Assembly (NCBI GenBank): GCA_025054905.1
Contig: JANWZF010000352.1
Span: 1-7,863 of the forward strand
DNA length: 7,863 nt
Source of the DNA: Tepidimonas sp.
Lineage (GTDB): Bacteria; Pseudomonadota; Gammaproteobacteria; Burkholderiales; Burkholderiaceae_C
Direction of reading: 5' to 3'
Within the stretch, counting starts at the first letter, position 1. Every line of letters begins with the position of its first letter. The notes under the pieces were generated by a model. It worked only from the letters and a program-made list of their open reading frames with translations, was not told the DNA's origin and ran no database searches. Made by a program: the position numbers and the translations under genes. Below, one piece after another: positions 1 to 5,290 of this stretch.

Positions 1-1
1 C

Positions 2-1285
2 TGCGGGGGCTGGGACGTGCGGGGACGGCACTTTCACGCCCTGTTTCACTTCCAGCTGATGGGGCTCAACGGCGCCTTTCTCACCGGGGATCTGTTCAAC
101 CTGTTTGTCTTTTTCGAGGTGTTGCTGATCGCCTCGTACACGCTGCTGTTGCACGGCCAGGGTCGGCAGCGGCTGCGCATGGGGGTGCACTACGTGGTGC
201 TGAACCTGACCGCGTCAGCCCTTTTTCTGATCGCGTTGGCGCTGATCTACGCCTCCACCGGCACGCTGAACATGGCCGACGTCGCGCAGAAGGTGGCGCG
301 GCTGCAGGGTACCGAGCTGCGTCTGGCGCAGGCCGCGGCGCTGCTGCTGCTGGTGGTGTTCGGGTTGAAGGCGGCACTGGTGCCGCTGTACGCCTGGCTG
401 CCCGCGACGTATGCCGCGGCCAGTGCGCCGGTGGCGGCGCTGTTTGCCGTCATGACCAAAGTCGGCCTGTACGCCATTGTGCGCGTGCACTGGGTGATTT
501 TCGGTCTGGATGCCGGTGCCGCCTCCTCGACGGCCCAGCCGTGGCTGCTGGGGGCGGCGGTGCTGACCAGCCTGCTCGGGGTGATGGGGGCGCTGGCGGC
601 CCACACCCTGGGCCGTATGGTTGCGTACCTGACCGTGGCCTCGGTGGGCACCATCGCCCTGGGGGTGGGGTTGTTCACCCCCGCCACGCTGTCGGCGGCG
701 CTGTACTACACCCTGCACAGCACGGTGGTGATCGCCGGCCTGTTTCTGCTGGTGGAACAGGTGGCTGCGCAGCGCGGCGCCATGGCCGACCGCCTGCAGC
801 CGGCGTCTGCGGTGCGCGAGCCAGTCCTGCTGGGTGTAACGATGCTGTTTGGAGCGGCCTCGGCCGCCGGCTTGCCCCCACTGCCAGGGTTCATTGGCAA
901 GGTGATGCTGTTGCAGAGCACAGCCGGTTTGCCGTACCAGCCGTGGGTCTGGGCGCTGGTGCTGGGGGTCGGCTTTCTGACCCTGCTGGGGCTGGCACGG
1001 GCCGGGATCGTGATGTTCTGGCACGTCGAGCCGGCTCGGCCCGAGCCATCGGCCGGCAGCAGCGTCCGGCTGCTGGCCGCCCCCTGGGTCTTCATGGCGC
1101 TGACACTGGGGCTGGCGCTGGCGGCCGCACCGATCAAGGCCTACACCGATGCCGCGGCCCAGCAGCTCACCGACAAGGCGGCGTACGCCGAGGCGGTGCT
1201 GGCACGCCAGGGCGGCCCGTGGGTGCCCACCGCCCGTCCCTACGACGGCCGCTGGACACCGGATCATAAGGAGCAACAGCCATGA
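2..1285 (+). CDS. mrpD: Mrp/Mnh/Pha cation/proton antiporter subunit D (5'-truncated)
   Basis: This is a membrane subunit of the multi-component Na+(K+)/H+ antiporter, a proton-conducting homologue of the complex I ND2/ND4/ND5 proteins. The frame is open from base 2 and the true start lies outside the window; about 428 codons are present, so perhaps 70-100 N-terminal residues are missing. Family features visible include the segment FLTGDLFNLFVFFEVLLIAS, whose Glu (bases 116-118) matches the conserved proton-path glutamate. GLKAALVPLYAWLP follows, with Lys at 368-370, then MTKVGLYA with Lys at 458-460, and LPPLPGFIGKVMLLQ near 868-912. Many hydrophobic helices alternate with short loops, and the protein ends in a hydrophilic tail of about 50 residues. 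The stop overlaps the mrpE start (ATGA), so translation is probably coupled. The E, F and G genes that follow separate D from the related subunit A. The homology is seen; the ion transported is not readable. Confidence 0.95.
   Translation, partial: CGGWDVRGRHFHALFHFQLMGLNGAFLTGDLFNLFVFFEVLLIASYTLLLHGQGRQRLRMGVHYVVLNLTASALFLIALALIYASTGTLNMADVAQKVARLQGTELRLAQAAALLLLVVFGLKAALVPLYAWLPATYAAASAPVAALFAVMTKVGLYAIVRVHWVIFGLDAGAASSTAQPWLLGAAVLTSLLGVMGALAAHTLGRMVAYLTVASVGTIALGVGLFTPATLSAALYYTLHSTVVIAGLFLLVEQVAAQRGAMADRLQPASAVREPVLLGVTMLFGAASAAGLPPLPGFIGKVMLLQSTAGLPYQPWVWALVLGVGFLTLLGLARAGIVMFWHVEPARPEPSAGSSVRLLAAPWVFMALTLGLALAAAPIKAYTDAAAQQLTDKAAYAEAVLARQGGPWVPTARPYDGRWTPDHKEQQP
1268..1273 (+). promoter_or_regulatory. 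Ribosome binding site of mrpE
   Basis: AAGGAG lies 8 bases before the ATG at 1282, inside the last codons of mrpD. It is the main reason for choosing that ATG even though it gives MrpE a longer hydrophilic N-terminus than usual. Confidence 0.75.
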
Positions 1286-1854
1286 ACCCGCGTGTGGTGG
1301 GTCAGACTCCACAGCACCCGGAAGAAGCCCATGGTCGCAGGCATCGCCTGTGGCCGCATCCGGTGCTTTCGCTGCTGCTGGCAGCGGCTTGGCTGGTGCT
1401 GGTGCGCAGCGTGGAACCCGTGCATCTGCTCGGTGCCGCGCTGCTGGCCTGGGCGGTGCCGTATGGGTTGACGCCTTGGCTGCCAGAGGCAAGCCGGCTG
1501 GATTGGCGGGCGGCGCTGCGCCTGATGGGGGTTGTGTTGTGGGACATCGTGGTGGCCAATGTGACGGTGGCCCGGTTGACCTTGGGGCCGCTGGGGCGGC
1601 TGCGGCCGGCTTGGGTACGGGTGCCGCTGGCCTGCGATCATCCGCGTGTCCGTGCGCTGCTGGCCAGCATCATCACGATGACGCCGGGCACCGTTTCGGC
1701 GGTGGTGGACGAGCGGCGTGGGTGCATTTGGGTGCACGTTCTCAACTGCGCCGATGGGGCGGCTTTGGTGGAACAGATCAAAGCCCGCTATGAAGCGGCG
1801 CTGCTGCGGGTGTTCTGTATCGACCGGCCCACCGACCGCGCCTTGCAGGAGTGA
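1282..1854 (+). CDS. mrpE: Mrp/Mnh/Pha antiporter subunit E
   Basis: This 190-residue small membrane subunit of the Mrp antiporter is needed for assembly or full activity of the complex in studied systems. After a hydrophilic stretch of about 24 residues, helices are visible at roughly 27-42, 46-63 and 80-98, followed by a soluble cytoplasmic C-terminal half. The MrpE signature is clear: ASIITMTPGTVSAVVD at about 128-143, and IVVANVTVARL at about 89-99. The usual family length is about 160, and the excess is mainly the N-terminal extension. The start overlaps the mrpD stop by 4 bases and has a good Shine-Dalgarno. GTG codons at residues 5 and 6 are possible later starts but have worse spacing. 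mrpF starts 4 bases after the stop. Confidence 0.93.
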   Translation: MNPRVVGQTPQHPEEAHGRRHRLWPHPVLSLLLAAAWLVLVRSVEPVHLLGAALLAWAVPYGLTPWLPEASRLDWRAALRLMGVVLWDIVVANVTVARLTLGPLGRLRPAWVRVPLACDHPRVRALLASIITMTPGTVSAVVDERRGCIWVHVLNCADGAALVEQIKARYEAALLRVFCIDRPTDRALQE

Positions 1855-1858
1855 CGCC

Positions 1859-2137
1859 ATGAGTCCCTGGTTGATGACGGTTCTGGATGTGGCCACCGCT
1901 GCGGTGGCGTTGTCGTTGGCGCTGTGTGGCTGGCGGCTGCTGCGTGGTCCGCAGCTGCCCGACCGCATCCTGGCGCTGGATACCCTCTACATGGGGGCGG
2001 TGGCGCTGGTGCTGTTGCTTGGCATGCGCTATGGCACGCCGCTGCTGTTCGAGGCAGCGCTGATCGTGGCGATGCTGGGCTTTGTCTCGACAGTGGCGTT
2101 GGCGCGCTATGTGACGCGCGGCGACGTGATCGAATGA
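1859..2137 (+). CDS. mrpF: Mrp/Mnh/Pha antiporter subunit F
   Basis: This 92-residue protein has three predicted membrane helices (about 5-26, 38-56 and 62-84) and has the normal length for the family. The hallmark loop LLRGPQLPDRILALDTL at about 27-43 carries the conserved Pro-Asp-Arg and the Asp at the start of helix 2. FEAALIVAMLGFVSTVALARY at about 64-84 is the typical third helix. MrpF is an integral subunit of the antiporter and has been linked in related systems to bile-salt efflux and resistance. The ATG at 1859 follows the mrpE stop by 4 bases, with CAGGAG about 7 bases upstream, so the gene is clearly cotranscribed. An upstream in-frame ATG at 1718 lies inside mrpE and would add unrelated sequence, so it was not used. 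Confidence 0.93.
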   Translation: MSPWLMTVLDVATAAVALSLALCGWRLLRGPQLPDRILALDTLYMGAVALVLLLGMRYGTPLLFEAALIVAMLGFVSTVALARYVTRGDVIE

Positions 2138-2142
2138 GGAGG
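2137..2142 (+). promoter_or_regulatory. Ribosome binding site of mrpG
   Basis: AGGAGG begins on the last base of the mrpF stop and lies 7 bases before the mrpG ATG. A second GGAGG directly abuts the ATG and is too close to be used. Confidence 0.75.
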
Positions 2143-2149
2143 ACGGAGG

Positions 2150-2482
2150 ATGACCGTCGCGCTGGAAACCCTGGCCGGGCTGTTGATCCTGGTGGCGGCG
2201 TTCTTTTTGCTGGTGGGTGCGATCGGGCTGGTGCGCTTTCCCGATGTGTACATGCGGTTGCACGCGCCCACCAAAGCTTCGACGCTGGGGGTCGGAGGCA
2301 TGTTGAGCGCTTCGATGCTGCTGGCGGCGGCGCAGGGGCGTGCCAGCCTGGCCGAGCTGCTGATCACGCTGTTCGTGTTCGTCACCGCGCCGGTGTCGGC
2401 CAGCCTGATGGCGCAGGCGGCGTTGCACCTGCGTCTGCCGTCGCGCGCGCCGCTGCCGCGTGCCGACGGGCCTGAGGGTTGA
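2150..2482 (+). CDS. mrpG: Mrp/Mnh/Pha antiporter subunit G
   Basis: This 110-residue integral membrane subunit is the last gene of the Mrp operon in the usual A-G order. Three helices are seen at about 8-29, 46-61 and 68-92. The family signature GLVRFPDVYMRLHAPTKAST at about 26-45 is complete, as is FVFVTAPVSASLMAQAA at about 75-91. A proline- and arginine-rich tail of about 15 residues ends the protein. It starts 12 bases after mrpF and has a strong ribosome binding site. The operon ends here: the next gene is convergent, only 23 bases away. With D, E and F upstream in the same order, this is a group 2-type (pha-like) or mnh-like operon. Whether A/B are fused and C is present cannot be seen. 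Confidence 0.95.
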   Translation: MTVALETLAGLLILVAAFFLLVGAIGLVRFPDVYMRLHAPTKASTLGVGGMLSASMLLAAAQGRASLAELLITLFVFVTAPVSASLMAQAALHLRLPSRAPLPRADGPEG

Positions 2483-2484
2483 AC

Positions 2485-2499
2485 GCGCCCGGCGGGCGC
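2485..2499. terminator. Possible shared hairpin between convergent mrpG and LOG gene
   Basis: A perfect 6-bp GC stem (GCGCCC / GGGCGC, 3-base loop GGC) fills most of the 23-base gap between the two facing stop codons. There is no T-run on either side beyond a few bases, so it is a weak or Rho-assisted terminator at best. Its position is what one would expect of a shared bidirectional terminator. In DNA this GC-rich such a stem can occur by chance. Confidence 0.35.
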
Positions 2500-2505
2500 T
2501 GCGGC

Positions 2506-3414
2506 TTACACCCCGGGGTCGATCGGGCAGGCCTCGGGCAAGTCGTAGAACACGCGAATGCCGTTCCAGGCGTCTTCGGGCGTGTCGACGTAGGTGAACA
2601 GCTCCAGGTCTTCGGGCGAGATGACCCCTTCGTCCACCATCGCGTCGAAGTTGATCAGCCGCTTCCAGTAGTCGCTGCCGTACAGGAACACCGGCACGGG
2701 ACGCGACTTTTTGGTCTGCACCAGCGTCAGCACCTCAAACAGCTCGTCCAGCGTGCCAAAGCCGCCGGGGAACGCCACCAGTGCCTTGGCCCGCATCATG
2801 AAGTGCATCTTGCGCAGCGCGAAGTAGTGGAATTTGAAGCGCAGCTGCGGTGTGATGTAGGGGTTGGGCTCCTGCTCGTGGGGCAGCAGGATGTTCAGGC
2901 CGACGCTGGGGGCGCCCAGATCATGCGCGCCCCGGTTGGCTGCTTCCATGATGCCAGGGCCGCCGCCGGTGACGATGTAGAGCTGGCTTTCTTGGGGGCA
3001 GGACTGGCTGTAGGCTGCCACCAGCTGGGCAAAGCGCCGGGCCTCGTCGTAGTAGCGGGCGTTGCGGCGCAGCGCCTCGGCGCGCCGTAAGGCTTGCGCA
3101 TCGCCGCTGGCCTGCGCCGCTTGCCAGATGGCCTGCGCCTCGGCTGGGGCGCGAAAGCGCGCGCTGCCAAACACGACGATGGTGTTTTCGATGCCAAGCT
3201 CGGCCATGCCGAGGTCGGGCTTGAGCAGTTCGAGCTGGAAGCGAATGCCACGCGTTTCGCGCCGCAGCAAAAACTCCGGGTCGGCAAAGGCCAGCCGGTA
3301 GGCGTCCGGCGGCGGACGGGTGCCATCCTCCGACAGCAAATGCAGCTCGACGCTGGCGTCGGCCAGGCGACGGGTTTGCAGGTCGTGCGCGGGATCGTGG
3401 TCGGCAGGGGTCAT
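2506..3414 (-). CDS. LOG-family (TIGR00730-type) Rossmann-fold protein
   Basis: This 302-residue protein of the LOG family (often mislabelled lysine decarboxylase) is known for cleaving nucleoside 5'-monophosphates to base plus ribose 5-phosphate, including cytokinin activation. Seen: VVFGSARF at about 80-87, the nucleotide-binding turn GGGPGIMEAANRGA at 150-163, Arg201-Lys202, and the family signature PGGFGTLDE at 216-224 with catalytic-type Glu224. It is longer than the roughly 190-residue plant-type LOG, with about 75 extra N-terminal residues and a long insertion at about 88-140, as in the larger bacterial subgroup whose true substrate is unsettled. The ATG at 3414 was chosen because the open frame continues upstream only through the efp terminator into the efp 3' end. 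No good Shine-Dalgarno is visible (CTCGGTCTCC precedes). It runs in the same direction as efp but is separated from it by a terminator. Family certain, substrate unknown. Confidence 0.9.
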   Translation of the reverse strand: MTPADHDPAHDLQTRRLADASVELHLLSEDGTRPPPDAYRLAFADPEFLLRRETRGIRFQLELLKPDLGMAELGIENTIVVFGSARFRAPAEAQAIWQAAQASGDAQALRRAEALRRNARYYDEARRFAQLVAAYSQSCPQESQLYIVTGGGPGIMEAANRGAHDLGAPSVGLNILLPHEQEPNPYITPQLRFKFHYFALRKMHFMMRAKALVAFPGGFGTLDELFEVLTLVQTKKSRPVPVFLYGSDYWKRLINFDAMVDEGVISPEDLELFTYVDTPEDAWNGIRVFYDLPEACPIDPGV

Positions 3415-3433
3415 GACGGAGACCGAGGGCGTG

Positions 3434-3455
3434 AAAAAGGCCCCACCGGGGCCTT
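3434..3455 (-). terminator. Intrinsic terminator of efp
   Basis: Read on the minus strand, this is AAGGCCCC, loop GGT, GGGGCCTT, with the run of five T ending the stem region. The stem is 8 bp, including two A-T pairs shared with the T tract. It lies about 50 bases downstream of the efp stop and only 19 bases upstream of the LOG gene ATG. Stem, loop and T-run are all of good quality, making it the best terminator in the window. Confidence 0.8.
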
Positions 3456-3505
3456 GTTGGATCAACTGTGCGGGCCGACGTTGCGGTGCGCGGGCGCGCG
3501 CGGCC

Positions 3506-4060
3506 TCAGACACGCTTGCGATATTCCCCGGTGCGGGTGTCGATTTCGATCTTGTCGCCCTGCTCGACGAAGATTGGCACCATCACCTCAAAGCCGGTGG
3601 CGATCTTGGCGGGCTTGAGCACCTTGCCCGACGTGTCGCCCTTGACGGCCGGTTCGGTCCACGTCACTTCGCGCACGACGCTGGTGGGCAGCTCGATCGA
3701 GATGGCCTTGCCCTCGTAGAACACCACCTCCGCGGTCATGCCGTCTTCGAGGTAGTTGAGCGCATCGCCCATGTTCTCGGCTTCGACCTCGTACTGGTTG
3801 TACTCGGCGTCCATCCACACGTACATCGGGTCGGCGAAGTACGAGTAGGTGCACTCCTTCTTGTCGAGGATGATGTTGTCGATTTTGTCGTCGGCCTTGA
3901 AGACGACTTCGGTGGCGCTGTTGTTCAGCAGCGCCTTGAGCTTCATGCGCACGGTGGCCGCGCCACGGCCGCCGCGCTGGTATTCGGTTTTCAGGACGAT
4001 CATCGGATCCTTGCCGTGCATGATGACGTTGCCGGCCCGGATTTCTTGCGCGAGTTTCAT
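3506..4060 (-). CDS. efp: Translation elongation factor P (arginine type)
   Basis: EF-P binds between the P and E sites of the stalled ribosome and promotes peptide bond formation at consecutive prolines. The protein is 184 residues, full family length, with three beta-barrel domains: KOW-like N-terminal domain (about 1-63), OB domain (about 65-127) and C-terminal domain (about 129-184). The C-terminal signature KGDTSGKVLKPAKIATGFEV lies at 140-159. The domain I tip loop reads YQRGGRGAA, placing Arg at position 32 where E. coli has the lysylated Lys34. This is the form rhamnosylated by EarP, whose gene is directly upstream. The start MKLAQEIRAGN matches family N-termini; an in-frame ATG 36 bases upstream only adds a His-rich peptide. 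No clear Shine-Dalgarno precedes the ATG. A promoter-like element lies 88 bases upstream and a strong terminator follows. Confidence 0.97.
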   Translation of the reverse strand: MKLAQEIRAGNVIMHGKDPMIVLKTEYQRGGRGAATVRMKLKALLNNSATEVVFKADDKIDNIILDKKECTYSYFADPMYVWMDAEYNQYEVEAENMGDALNYLEDGMTAEVVFYEGKAISIELPTSVVREVTWTEPAVKGDTSGKVLKPAKIATGFEVMVPIFVEQGDKIEIDTRTGEYRKRV

Positions 4061-4147
4061 GGTGTGCTGTGCGGGGTGGTGGTGGCGCTGGCGCACGGCA
4101 GAACTGCCCGACAGGCCGCGCCGGTAGGACTTGGATACAAACCCGAT

Positions 4148-4177
4148 ATTGTATCGCCTGCCCGTCTTTCAGGTCGA
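4148..4177 (-). promoter_or_regulatory. Likely sigma-70 promoter of efp
   Basis: On the minus strand, TCGACC (4172-4177; 4 of 6 match to TTGACA) and TACAAT (4148-4153; 5 of 6 match to TATAAT) are separated by 18 bases. The expected start of transcription is near 4141, giving an 80-base leader before the efp ATG. The -35 falls in the last codons of earP and the -10 just past its stop. The 108-base gap would thus serve mainly as the efp leader. Predicted from sequence only. Confidence 0.5.
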
Positions 4178-5269
4178 GGATGCCGCGCGCCGGCTGGCGA
4201 CGAAGTCCAGCAGGCGCTGCAGCAGACTGTCTTGCGCCAGCAGTCGCTGCCGCAGGTCGGCGGCAACCTCACGCCAGCAGGCCAGCTCACGGGCATCCAA
4301 CGGGGGCAGGGGTGCAGTCATGCCGTTGAAAGTACGCATCCACGCTGCCCAGCCGGCCGGGGCCTGGGCCCAGTCCAGAAAAGCCTGCAGCTTGGTGTGG
4401 TGCGCGTGGTCGTCCTGGGGGTAGAGCTGCCAGAGGAAAGCTTGCCCAGCCCATAGCGCGCGCACCAGCGAGTCCTCGCCGCGCACCAGGTTGAGGTCGC
4501 AGGCCCACAGCCGCTCGTCGAAGGCATCCTGGCTCACCGGCTGGGTCAGGGTGACGCGCGCCGTGGCCGGCAAGGCAGGGGCCAGCTGCGCCCAGTGGGC
4601 CTGGCTGCGCCCTGCGGCCACCATCCAGTGCGCCCGCTGCAGCGCGGGCTGGCGCAACAGCTCGGCCAGCGCGGGCGGTTCGTAGGTGAACACGCTCACC
4701 CATGGGCCGTCGTGCGCACCGTGCGCACGGCGCCAGTCCTGAGGATCGAAGGCGGCTTGTCGAGCGAGCAGATCGGCTTCGCGCAGCAGACCTCCGGTGG
4801 CGGGTGTGAAGCCAGGAAAAAAGAACCATTTGGTGCGGCCCTGCAGTGCGCCGTGCAGCACCGGTGAAGGCAGACCGTGGCTGCGTTCGACCCAGGCCTC
4901 GGCGCTGAGGTATTCCAGATTCAGCCAGACCGTCGGTGCACCATCGGCGGCCCGGGGGGGCAGCAAGGCCTGTACCCAGTCCTGCGGGATGTGGCAGCCA
5001 AACGCTTCGACGAGCACGTCGGCCGCGGGCAGGACGGGCGGCGGCGCGGGCGTCGCGCGCGGCCAGGCGCGCACCTCGACCCCGGGATGGCCGCCTTCGA
5101 GCGCCCGCGGGGCCATCCAGGTCAGTGGCGCCGGATCGTCGATCCACAGCCGCACCCGCTGGCCGGCACCGGCGAGCTGGCGGCACAGCCGCCAGGCCAC
5201 GCCCGCATCACCCCAGTTGTCGACCACGTGGCAGAACACGTCCCAACGCAGCGCGCCCAGGCTGGCCAC
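4169..5269 (-). CDS. earP: EF-P arginine rhamnosyltransferase EarP
   Basis: EarP moves L-rhamnose from dTDP-L-rhamnose to Arg32 of EF-P. This 366-residue protein shows the conserved N-terminal WDVFCHVVDNWGDAGVAWRL (9-28), whose Asp17 and Asp21 keep the four-residue spacing of the catalytic Asp13/Asp17 described in Pseudomonas EarP. WLNLEYLSAEAWVERSHGLP lies at 115-134, FFFPGFTPATGGLLRE at 149-164, and the nucleotide-sugar motif LVRGEDSLVRA at 261-271 holds Glu265. The fold is a GT-B with the donor site in the C-terminal half. No ATG is available at the N-terminus. GTG at 5269 puts the conserved WD nine residues in; TTG at 5281 is the alternative, and GTG at 5305 would overlap uvrC. The frame stays open far upstream, but that part is antisense to uvrC. 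efp lies 108 bases downstream on the same strand, the usual partnership. The start is uncertain, the identity is not. Confidence 0.93.
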   Translation of the reverse strand: MASLGALRWDVFCHVVDNWGDAGVAWRLCRQLAGAGQRVRLWIDDPAPLTWMAPRALEGGHPGVEVRAWPRATPAPPPVLPAADVLVEAFGCHIPQDWVQALLPPRAADGAPTVWLNLEYLSAEAWVERSHGLPSPVLHGALQGRTKWFFFPGFTPATGGLLREADLLARQAAFDPQDWRRAHGAHDGPWVSVFTYEPPALAELLRQPALQRAHWMVAAGRSQAHWAQLAPALPATARVTLTQPVSQDAFDERLWACDLNLVRGEDSLVRALWAGQAFLWQLYPQDDHAHHTKLQAFLDWAQAPAGWAAWMRTFNGMTAPLPPLDARELACWREVAADLRQRLLAQDSLLQRLLDFVASRRAASST

Positions 5270-5290
5270 GGTGCGCGACAATCGGCGATC

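Noticed and set aside
215..1492. 425-codon minus-strand frame opposite mrpD/mrpE
   Set aside because: Shadow frame of the antiporter genes with His/Gln/Arg-rich, non-protein-like content.
2479..3090. 203-codon plus-strand frame just after mrpG, overlapping its stop
   Set aside because: It is the exact antisense of the LOG-family coding sequence, which has clear motifs; the 4-base overlap with mrpG is coincidental.
3320..4456. 378-codon plus-strand frame opposite efp and the ends of the LOG and earP genes
   Set aside because: It spans a terminator and the efp promoter region and is antisense to efp; its product matches nothing and is explained by codon bias on the other strand.
4877..5290. 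In-frame extension of uvrC by 138 codons upstream
   Set aside because: It lies antisense to earP, is Arg/Gly/Pro-rich without family similarity, and the normal UvrC N-terminus begins at 5291.
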